This document shows positions 1 through 7,305 of a DNA stretch of 64,000 nt, piece after piece (positions within the stretch are counted from its first letter, which is position 1; every line of letters begins with the position of its first letter). The stretch is from Clostridiaceae bacterium. Its GTDB lineage: Bacteria > Bacillota > Clostridia > Lachnospirales > Lachnospiraceae. The stretch covers positions 1-64,000 of the forward strand of contig CAJTGE010000031.1 of assembly GCA_910575795.1 (NCBI GenBank), read 5' to 3'. The notes beneath the pieces were generated by a model that did no database searches, was not told the origin of the DNA, and saw only the letters and a program-made list of their open reading frames with translations. Position numbers and translations under genes: made by a program.

Positions 1-1
1 G

Positions 2-94
2 AGATTTCTCGAAACTATTAAAAATTGTTCTGCTTTGATAAAGGTCGTAGAAGACTACATTTTATCAGGTTTTAGAAAATTTCAAAAGTTGTAA
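2..94 (+). CDS. C-terminal tail of an unidentified protein, cut by the window start
   Basis: An open frame enters from the left edge and ends at a TAA at 92-94, giving 31 residues rich in Ile, Leu, Phe and Lys with no recognisable motif. The helical, amphipathic look and the position directly in front of a MATE exporter would suit the end of a TetR-type regulator, but this is a guess. The short gap to the next gene suggests one transcript. Confidence 0.3.
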   Translation, partial: RFLETIKNCSALIKVVEDYILSGFRKFQKL

Positions 95-98
95 ACTG

Positions 99-629
99 GT
101 GTGTGAAATATATAAAAAGGAAATAATAAAAACAGAAAATAAAGAGAAAAGGAATAGAAATAAGATATTTTTTTCTTATGTAATTCCTTCTGTGCTGGCT
201 TTTGCGCTATCCGGGGTTTACGCGATTGTGGATGGTTTCTTCATTGGAAACAGTTTAGGGGATATCGGTCTTTCTGCCATTAATATCGCTTACCCTGTCG
301 GAGCGTTCATGCAGGCAGTCGGCACAGGGATCGGTATGGGAGGCGCGGTGAACTACTCTATTTCAAGTGCGGCAGGAGACAGGAAGAAAGCACATTCTTA
401 TGCAGGGGGTATAGGAACTTTCCTGCTCATTGCCAGCGCCGTTTTAACGATACTATTGTATCTTGGCCTGGAACTGGTCATCAGGCTGTTGGGAGCGGAA
501 GGTGATATTTTTGTGTTCAGCAGGGAATATCTCCGCATTATCGTTTTAGGAGCCGTATTTCAAATTTTTTCTACGGGTATTGTCCCGTTGATCCGTAATT
601 ATAATGGGGCGGTCCAAAGCTCCCGATGA
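99..629 (+). pseudogene. MATE-family multidrug/Na+ antiporter, 3'-truncated
   Basis: The first ~170 residues match the N-terminal half of MATE exporters: a basic cytoplasmic start, a first helix ending in VDGFFIGN, then GLSAINIAYP and a Gly-rich GTGIGMGGAV segment, with about four membrane helices. Family members are ~450 residues, so most of the protein is missing. Similarity stops after the NYNGA motif near position 611, where sequence of a conjugative-element gene on the other strand begins. The start is unclear: GTG at 99 has no good ribosome site, while AAAAGG at 115-120 precedes a non-standard ATA. The DNA is more AT-rich than the rest of the window, suggesting acquisition. It cannot encode a working transporter. 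Confidence 0.8.
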
Positions 630-1162
630 AGTCCGCCCGGTCCTTGTGCCTTGCGGCTCCGCGCATCCGTCTTGCCTGAATGGGATGGACGACGGGTAGG
701 CCCCGCCCTACGAATACGCAGTTGTGGTAGCGGAAACTTTCATAGAGGGAGCCGTCCCAGAGACACCGGCTTATGATGTCGCCGTCAATCCCCCTTCCTT
801 GCAGATAGCCCATGGACATTTGTAGCGTAGCGGTTCGGCTCCGGCAGCTCAAAAGGCTTTGGAGAAAGAACATCTGCCGGCTGGGAAAGAAAACGGGATG
901 GACACCCGCCACAGAGAGTCTCCACAGCAGAGAAAAAATCCTGTCCCCGCACCTTTATGAGATAGTCAAGGGCAGTTTTTCCGCCAATGTTCTGGCTGCA
1001 CCAGTGCCATTTGCCGTTGGAAATCACAAGGCTGTCATGGCTCACAGTGCGATATTCCCTTGGCCTGGACTTCTTTAACTCGCCCGGCTCGTAGGTTTGG
1101 AGATAGGAAAGCAAATCCCACTGTTTGGCCTCGGCCACCTGCCCTTTTGTCACTCCGGGCAT
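612..1162 (-). pseudogene. DUF3991/CHC2-type primase-like protein of a conjugative element, frameshifted and truncated
   Basis: Starts at ATG 1162 with AAGGAGGG six bases upstream. The N-terminal frame reads like the zinc-finger/Toprim-like DUF3991 proteins of clostridial integrative elements (WHWCSQNIGGKTALDYL, then a CGG cysteine motif). Near position 820 similarity jumps to another frame (YLQGRGIDGDIISRCL, YHNCVFVG), so there is a frameshift. More frame damage follows, and the gene stops abruptly near 612 against the MATE remnant. Members of this family usually continue for 100 or more residues with a Toprim domain, absent here. Family assignment is from memory of such elements; the frame break is seen directly. 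Confidence 0.65.
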
Positions 1163-1184
1163 TGCAAACCCTCCTTCCCATTGT

Positions 1185-1733
1185 TTATTTTCGGTCAGCA
1201 GAGCCTCGGGCCATGTTGACCCGAAGCCTACCGTTCCTCATGAGAAAGCCCGCCTTATCCTTGTGCGGAACCGGCGGGGCCTCCCTAAACTGTTTTATGG
1301 TTTCTAAGATAGAGCGGGTCTCTTCCTTCTCATTCCGGGCAGACGGCCCGGCAATGCGGTATTCCGTGGGGATGTCCTCCCGTCCGGTGTAATACTCGAT
1401 AAACGGCTCGCCGCTCTCGCATAAATAGCCGCCCGGCACGAATCCGCCTATGCCGTTTAAATCAATGTCCCGTCCACCTGCCGTCTCTTTGTCCTTTTCC
1501 GTGTTCTGTTTCTCCGTTTCCTTTACGGGAGAATCAGAAGGAGCAGATTTTTCCGGTTGTTTCTGAATTTCCTCCGCCTTAGCCGGTGTCGGTGATTCCT
1601 GCACAGGAAAATCCGTCTGCTTTTCCTGCGCAGCCTTTACCGCTTTCACCATATCCGCCAGACTTTGTTTTCCGGATTCTTTTGCGGTATCGCTCTCCGG
1701 TGAGGGCGGTACTTTTGCTTTTTCATCAGCCAA
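1185..1733 (-). CDS. Conjugative-element accessory protein (DUF4316-like), function unknown
   Basis: About 182 residues. I chose the TTG at 1733 because AGGAGG lies nine bases upstream (1743-1748); the longer frame back to 1796 has no such site. Residues 10-85 are low-complexity (Pro, Glu, Lys, Ser), followed by a compact segment with a GGFVPGGYLCESGEPFIEYYTG motif. The Lys/Pro-rich region resembles the tails of DUF4316/YodL-type proteins in clostridial integrative elements. It lies 22 bases upstream of the broken primase-like gene, in the same orientation, as in such elements. Molecular function is unknown, and the surrounding element is decayed, so it may no longer serve transfer. Confidence 0.5.
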   Translation of the reverse strand: MADEKAKVPPSPESDTAKESGKQSLADMVKAVKAAQEKQTDFPVQESPTPAKAEEIQKQPEKSAPSDSPVKETEKQNTEKDKETAGGRDIDLNGIGGFVPGGYLCESGEPFIEYYTGREDIPTEYRIAGPSARNEKEETRSILETIKQFREAPPVPHKDKAGFLMRNGRLRVNMARGSADRK

Positions 1734-1846
1734 TACAGATTGCCTCCTTTTCGTGGCATGAAAAAGGGCCCAACCTTTACGGTCAGGCCCGGTCAATGGG
1801 AACTGATATAATATTTTTCGCCTCCTTCCGGTCTATATATAGGAAA

Positions 1847-1869
1847 AAGGACAGGTCTGGCCTGTCCTT
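1847..1869 (-). terminator. Intrinsic terminator, minus strand
   Basis: A perfect 9-bp stem (AAGGACAGG / CCTGTCCTT) with a 5-base loop is followed, reading leftward, by a T-rich run (complement of 1841-1849). It lies just downstream of the substrate-binding-protein remnant and would end its transcript. Confidence 0.75.
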
Positions 1870-1899
1870 CTTCTGGCAAAGTAAGCAAATGTAGTTGTG

Positions 1900-2448
1900 C
1901 TATGAGACGGAAACAACCTTTTCCTTATATTTAAAACCCTTTAAATCCGGGGCTTTCCGGCTTGTCCACTCATAAATCCCTCTGATGTGTTCCCATGTTA
2001 CATCGTGGCTAGGCATACCGCCCGCACGGCCTCCCAGCACCTTTTTTCCCTTTAAATCCTGCCAGGAAAAGTCCTCCTGCGGCGTCCGCCCCACCAGAAA
2101 ATTTCCGGCCCGCTGGGTGAGCTGGGCGAAATTGACGGCATAGTCGTCCGAGCCCTGCTGATAGACGTAAATGCTGGCCTCTGAGCCCATAAAGCCGATG
2201 TCCGCATCGCCGGAGATGAGGGCTGTCATGACCTTATCCGCGCCGGCCCCGTTGACGAGGGTCAAATCGATGCCCTCCTCTTTAAAATATCCGAGCTCAA
2301 TCGCCGCGTACTGCGGGGCGTAGAAGATCGAGTGGGCCACCTCATTTAAGGTAACCGAAGCCGTCCCGGCGCTGCCACTGCTCTGGCAGCCGGACAGAGA
2401 GGCGGCCAGAACGCCGGCCGCCACCAGCACAGAAATCCATTTTTTCAT
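1900..2448 (-). pseudogene. ABC transporter substrate-binding lipoprotein (NitT/TauT/ThiY type), C-terminally truncated
   Basis: It begins with a lipoprotein signal (MKKWISVLVAAGVLAASLSGC, cleavage before Cys21). NMT1/ThiY/SsuA-like sequence follows: LNEVAHSIFYAPQYAAIELGYF, then GADKVMTALISGDADIGFMG and a KGKKVLGGRAGGMP motif. Such proteins run 310-340 residues; this frame gives 182. The last ~30 residues (from about WEHIRGIYEW) do not resemble the family, so a junction probably lies near 1990 and the tail belongs to inserted DNA. GGGAGAG precedes the ATG. No permease or ATPase partner is nearby. It would bind a small nitrogen, sulfur or pyrimidine compound if whole, but is probably inactive. 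Confidence 0.65.
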
Positions 2449-2546
2449 GATACTCTCCCATTATTTCGTTATGTATTAAGATATTAAGGAAAAAAACAGA
2501 AGGTGCCTGTTTAAAAGTGGGGAAATCTATGGACTTCAAAACTTTA

Positions 2547-2567
2547 GTATGTTAAAATATAACATAC
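2547..2567. promoter_or_regulatory. Operator-like palindrome between divergent genes
   Basis: GTATGTTA and TAACATAC form a perfect 8-bp inverted repeat around a 5-base AT centre, in the gap between the leftward binding-protein remnant and the rightward TrpR-like gene. It overlaps an AT-rich stretch that could hold the -10 region of the yerC-like gene. An autoregulatory site for that protein is possible but only inferred. Confidence 0.45.
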
Positions 2568-2612
2568 GGTTGTTTTTTGGGTAATTATGGTTGGATTAAA
2601 GAGGTGCGTTAC

Positions 2613-2924
2613 ATGAACAAGAAACTCAAGACAGAGGCGGTGGATCACCTGTTTCAGGCGATCCTGACTTTGGAAAGTACGGAGGAATGCTACAGCTTTT
2701 TTGAAGATGTCTGCACAGTGAATGAGCTGTTGTCCTTCTCCCAGCGCTATGAGGTGGCAAAGATGCTGCGGGAGAAGAAAACCTACCTGGAGATTGCAGA
2801 GAAGACAGGGGCTTCCACAGCGACGATCAGCCGCGTAAACCGTTCCCTGAACTATGGGAACGATGGATACGATATGGTATTTAAGCGCATTACAGAATCA
2901 GAGGAGGCGGCGGAGGATGACTGA
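2613..2924 (+). CDS. yerC: YerC/YecD-family TrpR-related DNA-binding protein
   Basis: 103 residues, starting at ATG 2613 with AAAGAGGTG upstream; a longer in-frame start at 2577 lacks a ribosome site. The protein is all-helical and matches the TrpR-like YerC family: DHLFQAILTLESTEECYSFF at the front, then FSQRYEVAKMLREKKTY and the helix-turn-helix IAEKTGASTATISRVNRSL, with an acidic tail. Family members are ~95-105 residues, so it is complete. It is related to Trp repressor but lacks known tryptophan-sensing evidence. A dyad just upstream could be its own operator. Confidence 0.88.
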   Translation: MNKKLKTEAVDHLFQAILTLESTEECYSFFEDVCTVNELLSFSQRYEVAKMLREKKTYLEIAEKTGASTATISRVNRSLNYGNDGYDMVFKRITESEEAAEDD

Positions 2925-3248
2925 GGGCTGTTCGGCCTGGATATAATAAAGATAAAAACCGGGGACCAGGAGGTCCTCGGATTTTGAGTTTTAAGGGGAT
3001 TTTTTTGCATTAGCGGACGAAAGCGCCTGTCTGCGGCGGGATTTTGAGAGTACATTATGATGTACTCTCGGAATCTCTCTGCGCCTGCTTTTGCGGCTGA
3101 TTTTCCGCCAGATGCACCCAAATTTAATCAACGTACGCTCCACGTACGCCTCATAAATTTGTGCACATCTGACAAAAAATCATCTCACAAAATCAGGCAC
3201 AGCAAGATTCCGAGAGTACATTATGACAGAAAGGAGAATCATCAGATT
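2925..3248. other. Intergenic gap filled by a foldback sequence
   Basis: This 324-base gap holds no convincing gene. Its right half is the large imperfect inverted repeat described separately; the left ~120 bases show only a weak hairpin (aaaaccggggacc/ggaggtcctcgg) after the yerC-like stop. Confidence 0.6.
3060..3221. repeat. 162-bp imperfect foldback (long inverted repeat)
   Basis: The two halves pair over about 70 bases at roughly 75-80% identity, from ATGTACTCTCGGAATCT at the left to its complement near 3205-3221, through CAGATG...CAAATTTA close to the tip. The tip itself carries CGTACG twice. A 15-base direct copy (GAGAGTACATTATGA) lies at 3046-3060 and again at 3212-3226, bracketing the element. 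It sits immediately before the yitT-like gene. Confidence 0.75.
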
Positions 3249-4133
3249 ATGAAATGGTTATCAAAAAAACAGGGGACGGCAAAGGATTGGATCTGCGATA
3301 TTCTGGGGGCGCTTCTTCAGGCTTTGGGCGTGTGGTGCTTTGTGGAGCCGTGTAAAATCGCGCCGGGCGGCGCGTCGGGGATCGCGCTTTTAATCAACCA
3401 CTTAAGCGGGTGGCCGGTGGGAACCCTGTCGCTTTTGATCAATGTGCCGCTGCTTGCGGGCGCTTATTATCTGCTTGATCGGAGGATGGCGAAAAAGACG
3501 ATACGCACGGTGATCATTATGACAGTCCTGCTTGACATGTGCGTCGCTCCGATTGTTCCGCAGTATGAAGGGGATCGCCTGATCTGTTCCGCTTTCGGAG
3601 GAATCTTAGTGGGCGCGGGGATGGCCCTGATCTTTATGAGGGATTCGACCACAGGCGGCGGGGATATCCTTGCAAAGCTCCTTCAGAGGCGCTACCCGTA
3701 CATGCATACCGGGTATGCAATTATGATCATCGATATGATCATTATCGGCTCTTCGGTTGCCATATTCGGCAATCTGGAATCCGCCCTGTACGGGATTATA
3801 TCCATGGTCTGCATGACACAGACGATTGACGCCATTCTCTATGGCATGAATAAGGGAACCATGGTCACGATCATTTCCCCGCAGAACCATGAAATATCCA
3901 GGGAGATCATGCGGGGGATCGACAGGGGCACGACGTTTTTCAAAACCATCGGGGGATTTAGCGGCGAGGATTCCCGGACGCTGATGTGCGTGGTGGATCG
4001 CAAACAGTTCCATATGGTAAAGGAGATCATCGACCGCTGCGATCCGAAAGCATTTGTGATCGTGTCTGAGACAAAGGAGGTATACGGGGAGGGATTTTTA
4101 AATGATCCGAGGGAAGAGGCGCAGGAAATATAG
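3249..4133 (+). CDS. YitT-family membrane protein (DUF161 plus DUF2179)
   Basis: About 294 residues. ATG 3249 follows AAGGAG (3231-3236); the longer upstream frame is foldback DNA and was discarded. The protein has five to six hydrophobic segments including GVWCFVEPCKIAPGGASGIALLINHL, IGASFGGI-like VGAGMALIF with STTGGGDILAKLL, then a soluble C-terminal DUF2179 domain (GTMVTIISPQ, RGTTFFKTIGGFSG, VIVSETKEVYGEGF). This order and length are standard for YitT/YpjC/YvjA proteins, membrane proteins of uncertain transport role. It appears intact and monocistronic, convergent with the DUF1836 gene. Confidence 0.88.
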   Translation: MKWLSKKQGTAKDWICDILGALLQALGVWCFVEPCKIAPGGASGIALLINHLSGWPVGTLSLLINVPLLAGAYYLLDRRMAKKTIRTVIIMTVLLDMCVAPIVPQYEGDRLICSAFGGILVGAGMALIFMRDSTTGGGDILAKLLQRRYPYMHTGYAIMIIDMIIIGSSVAIFGNLESALYGIISMVCMTQTIDAILYGMNKGTMVTIISPQNHEISREIMRGIDRGTTFFKTIGGFSGEDSRTLMCVVDRKQFHMVKEIIDRCDPKAFVIVSETKEVYGEGFLNDPREEAQEI

Positions 4134-4153
4134 ACGCGTGCGCCCCGATGCTG

Positions 4154-4765
4154 TCATGTTTTTTTCTTTTTAGGAGGATTTTCCTCGCGCAACTGTTCGG
4201 CCAAAAGCTCAATCATCTGCTTTTTCAGATAGACGTCGAACGCCAGCTCGCAGATAAAGGCAAAGAGCCGCAGGTATTCCCGATCCTCGTATCCGGCGTC
4301 CGCAAAGGTTTCGGAGGCGGCGTGGAATTTGGCCCTGACATCCTCTTTTAAACGCCTGCGCTGCTCCTCTTCGAGAGAAAAAATCTCCTCATACAGAGCG
4401 GACAGCTCCGGGACAGAGCCCTTGTCAAAATGGCGTTCGCTGATGGGGGAGAGGAGCTGCTCAATGTCATGGAAGGAGATGACATTTTTAAAATAGTAGA
4501 TCAGGATCAGCATGATAATGTGGTTTTCTGAGTATTTCTTCTTCACAGGCGGTGGGAAAAGGCGGTTTTTGGCGTAGTTGTTGATCATGGTTTTGGTCAG
4601 AACCGTCTCCCCGTCCGCGCGCCCGGAGGCGGATAAGTGGGAATCCATAAATGTGGTTACCTGATCCATGTATAAGTCAATGCCAGGGATATCAGAGGCG
4701 TGGATCCGGGTCAGGCTGTCCAGGAAATCCATCAGCTCCTGCAGGCGTTCTTCATTCGTTTTCAT
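4154..4765 (-). CDS. DUF1836-family protein (MerR-like HTH)
   Basis: 203 residues. The middle contains the DUF1836 core: TVLTKTMINNYAKNRLFPPPVKKKYSENHIIMLI followed by FHDIEQLL, a MerR-like helix-turn-helix in which YAK.RL.PPP...Y is the wing/second-helix region. An N-terminal acidic helix and a C-terminal helical region ending in a Lys-rich tail (PPKKKKT) complete it. Members occur widely in Firmicutes and are presumed DNA-binding regulators without known targets. It converges with the yitT-like gene (20-base gap) and diverges from htpG across a 396-base region that also holds a foldback element. Confidence 0.85.
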   Translation of the reverse strand: MKTNEERLQELMDFLDSLTRIHASDIPGIDLYMDQVTTFMDSHLSASGRADGETVLTKTMINNYAKNRLFPPPVKKKYSENHIIMLILIYYFKNVISFHDIEQLLSPISERHFDKGSVPELSALYEEIFSLEEEQRRRLKEDVRAKFHAASETFADAGYEDREYLRLFAFICELAFDVYLKKQMIELLAEQLREENPPKKKKT

Positions 4766-4892
4766 CGTTGTTCACCTCATACTTTATTATATAGTTTTGG
4801 AAACGGGATGGCAAGCGGATTTATGAGGGGAATTTGTGAAAATGTTGCGGGCCACGTAGTGAGTCGGAAAGAGGATGCCAGAGCCGGCTTCT

Positions 4893-4947
4893 ATATCCAA
4901 AAGAACCCCCGCTTCTGCCCGGAGAAAAGCGGGGTTCCGTTGGATAT
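4893..4947. repeat. Short member of the AACGGAACCCCGC foldback family
   Basis: Arms ATATCCAA.AGAACCCC.GC and GCGGGGTTCCGTTGGATAT pair around a loop containing GGAGAAAAG. The same stem end and GGAGAAAAG motif occur in the longer copy at 27.6 kb. The outer flanks (CCACGTAG at 4852 and TTTCACGCTC near 4968) recur around the copy at 17.8 kb, so the three are one oriented family. Confidence 0.7.
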
Positions 4948-5036
4948 AAGACCTTCCCCTGGCGGCCCTTTCACGCTCAACCACAGCCGGCGTATTTATA
5001 GAAACATCCGCCGCTCTATCTGTAAACAGCAAAATT

Positions 5037-5065
5037 ATCAGCACTCAATACATATGAGTGCTGAT
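5037..5065. promoter_or_regulatory. CIRCE-like HrcA operator upstream of htpG
   Basis: ATCAGCACTC, nine bases, GAGTGCTGAT: this matches the CIRCE layout (TTAGCACTC-N9-GAGTGCTAA) in spacing and in the GCACTC/GAGTGC core, and its arms are themselves perfectly complementary over 10 bp. It lies six bases upstream of a good -35 box. CIRCE is the known HrcA site controlling groE and dnaK; here it points to heat-shock control of htpG. Confidence 0.85.
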
Positions 5066-5071
5066 TTTCTA

Positions 5072-5100
5072 TTGACATCTTCCATAATGCGTATTAGAAT
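5072..5100 (+). promoter_or_regulatory. Sigma-A-type promoter of htpG
   Basis: TTGACA (5072-5077), 17-base spacer, TAGAAT (5095-5100). It directly follows the CIRCE-like dyad and lies ~60 bases before the htpG start. Confidence 0.75.
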
Positions 5101-5161
5101 ATGTAATACGACATACGAACCAAAGCGATTATGATTCTAAATAGAAAAAGGAGTGTGCAAC

Positions 5162-7165
5162 ATGGCTGCAAAATCAGGAAGTTTATCAATTAACAGCGAA
5201 AATATTTTCCCAATCATCAAAAAATGGCTTTATTCGGATCACGATATTTTTTACAGGGAGCTGATTTCCAATGGCTGCGACGCGATTACGAAGCTGAAAA
5301 AGCTGGAGCTGATGGGCGAATATACGAAGCCGGAGGATCTGGAGCACAAGATTCAGGTGACCGTGGATCAGAATGCCAAGACGATTATGGTAGAGGATAA
5401 CGGTATCGGCATGACGGCGGAAGAAGTGGAAGAGTACATCAATCAGATTGCCTTTTCCGGCGCGCAGGATTTCTTAGAGAAGTATAAGGACAAGGCGAAT
5501 GAGGATCAGATCATCGGCCATTTCGGGCTGGGCTTTTATTCAGCGTTTATGGTGGCGGACCGGGTGACGATTGATACGCTGTCTTATAAGGAAGATGCAG
5601 AGCCGGTACACTGGGAGTCTGAGGGCGGCACGGAGTTTTCCATGGATACGGGCGATAAAGAGCAGAACGGCACGCGGATTACCCTGTATCTGAACGAGGA
5701 CAGCCATGAATTCTGTAATGAGTACCGCGCCCGCGAGGTGATCCAGAAATACTGCGCTTTCATGCCGGTGGAGATCTTTTTGGCCAACGCTTCCGGAGAG
5801 CCGGAGTATGAGACAATTGAGAAGGACGAGCTGACAGACAAGGATAAGGTGATTGAGACCATTATTGAGGAGGCGAAGACCGAGGAGAAGGAGAACGAGG
5901 ACGGGACGAAGGAGACGGTTGAAGTTTCCCCGAGAAAGGAGAAATATAAGATCGCCAAGCGCCCGGTTGCATTAAACGACATCCATCCGCTGTGGAACAA
6001 GCACCCGAATGAGTGCAGCGAGGAGGAGTACCGCGAGTTTTACCGCAAGGTATTCATGGATTACAAGGAGCCGCTTTTCTGGATTCATCTGAATATGGAT
6101 TATCCGTTTAATTTAAAGGGCATCCTGTATTTCCCGAAGATCAACATGGAGTATGAGAGCATTGAGGGAACGATCAAGCTGTACAACAACCAGGTGTTTA
6201 TTGCGGATAACATTAAGGAAGTGATTCCGGAGTTCCTGATGCTCTTAAAGGGTGTGATCGACTGCCCGGATCTGCCGCTGAACGTATCCAGGAGCGCGCT
6301 GCAGAACGACGGGTTTGTTAAGAAAATATCGGATTATATCACGAAAAAGGTGGCGGATAAGCTGTCCGGCCTGTGCAAGACGGATCGCGAAAACTATGAG
6401 AAATACTGGGATGACATTGCTCCGTTTATCAAATTCGGCTGCTTAAAGGATGAGAAGTTCGCTGAGAAGATGGACGAGTATATTATCTTCAAGAATCTGG
6501 ATGGCAAGTATCTGACCTTAAAGGACTGCGGGGAGCGGGCGAAGGAGGAGAACCATGAGAATAAGATTTTCTATGTGACGGATGAAAAGGAGCAGAGCCA
6601 GTACATTAACCTCTTTAAGGAATCCGGCCAGGATGCGGTGATCCTTCCCCACAGCATTGACAGCCCCTTTATCGGCCATCTGGAGCAGAAGCATGAAAAT
6701 ACGAAATTCCTGCGCATTGACGCGGATGTGAATGACACCATGAAGGAGGAGGTAAAGGAGGACGAGCAGGAGGACTTAAAGAAGAAAGAGGAAACCCTGT
6801 CCGGCATCTTTAAAAAGGCTCTGGGCAATGACAAGCTTGAGGTTAAGGTGGAGAAGCTAAAAAATGAGTCCCTTTCTTCCATAATCACGGTGTCCGAGGA
6901 GACGCGGCGCATGCAGGATATGATGAAGATGTACAATATGTACGGGATGGATCCGTCTGTGTTTGGCGGCAGCGGGCAGGCGCTTGTATTAAATGCCAAC
7001 AACCATCTGGTTCAGTATATCCTGGAGCACGAGGACGGGGAGAATACGCCAAAGATCTGCGAACAGCTCTACGACCTGGCTCTGTTAAGCCACGGCTCCC
7101 TGACGCCGGAGAGGATGAGCGGTTTCATTGCGCGGACGAATGAGATGATGGGCCTGATGCTTTGA
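5162..7165 (+). CDS. htpG: Molecular chaperone HtpG (Hsp90 family)
   Basis: 667 residues. ATG 5162 has AAAGGAG eight bases upstream; an in-frame GTG nine bases earlier overlaps that site. The N-terminal GHKL ATPase domain shows the Hsp90 boxes: RELISNGCDAITKL, VEDNGIGM, SGAQDFL and GHFGLGFYSAFMVAD, then GTRITLYL. The middle domain has PLFWIHLNMDYPFNLKGILYFP, NQVFIADNIKEVIPEFLMLLKGVIDCPDLPLNVSRS and the C-terminal dimer region ends near MGLML. An acidic/Lys-rich stretch around residues 215-265 is slightly longer than in E. coli HtpG (624 residues). It assists folding of cytosolic clients through ATP-driven clamp closing. The CIRCE-like operator suggests HrcA control. Confidence 0.97.
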   Translation: MAAKSGSLSINSENIFPIIKKWLYSDHDIFYRELISNGCDAITKLKKLELMGEYTKPEDLEHKIQVTVDQNAKTIMVEDNGIGMTAEEVEEYINQIAFSGAQDFLEKYKDKANEDQIIGHFGLGFYSAFMVADRVTIDTLSYKEDAEPVHWESEGGTEFSMDTGDKEQNGTRITLYLNEDSHEFCNEYRAREVIQKYCAFMPVEIFLANASGEPEYETIEKDELTDKDKVIETIIEEAKTEEKENEDGTKETVEVSPRKEKYKIAKRPVALNDIHPLWNKHPNECSEEEYREFYRKVFMDYKEPLFWIHLNMDYPFNLKGILYFPKINMEYESIEGTIKLYNNQVFIADNIKEVIPEFLMLLKGVIDCPDLPLNVSRSALQNDGFVKKISDYITKKVADKLSGLCKTDRENYEKYWDDIAPFIKFGCLKDEKFAEKMDEYIIFKNLDGKYLTLKDCGERAKEENHENKIFYVTDEKEQSQYINLFKESGQDAVILPHSIDSPFIGHLEQKHENTKFLRIDADVNDTMKEEVKEDEQEDLKKKEETLSGIFKKALGNDKLEVKVEKLKNESLSSIITVSEETRRMQDMMKMYNMYGMDPSVFGGSGQALVLNANNHLVQYILEHEDGENTPKICEQLYDLALLSHGSLTPERMSGFIARTNEMMGLML

Positions 7166-7175
7166 TGCAGCTATC

Positions 7176-7203
7176 GTGAACGAGAAAATCATTGGCCGTT
7201 CAC
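7176..7203. terminator. Weak hairpin after htpG
   Basis: GTGAACG and CGTTCAC pair across a 14-base loop 10 bases after the htpG stop. It has no clear T-run, so a terminator role is uncertain. Confidence 0.3.
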
Positions 7204-7247
7204 AATAGGTTTGATACTGTCATGCTGCGGGCGCAGAGAGGACGCAG

Positions 7248-7276
7248 GTAACCGTTCAGGCCGTCTGAACGGTTAC
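7248..7276. repeat. 29-bp dyad repeat, copy 1
   Basis: GTAACCGTTCAG and CTGAACGGTTAC form a perfect 12-bp inverted repeat with a 5-base centre. The same sequence, with small changes, recurs at 9650, 29821 and 55585. It lies 30 bases before the protease gene. Confidence 0.8.
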
Positions 7277-7305
7277 GGCTGCAGAAATCCGGATGGGGGT
7301 AAAAG

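Noticed and set aside
3057..3248. N-terminal extension of the yitT-like frame
   Set aside because: It translates the foldback repeat; the ATG at 3249 has the ribosome site.
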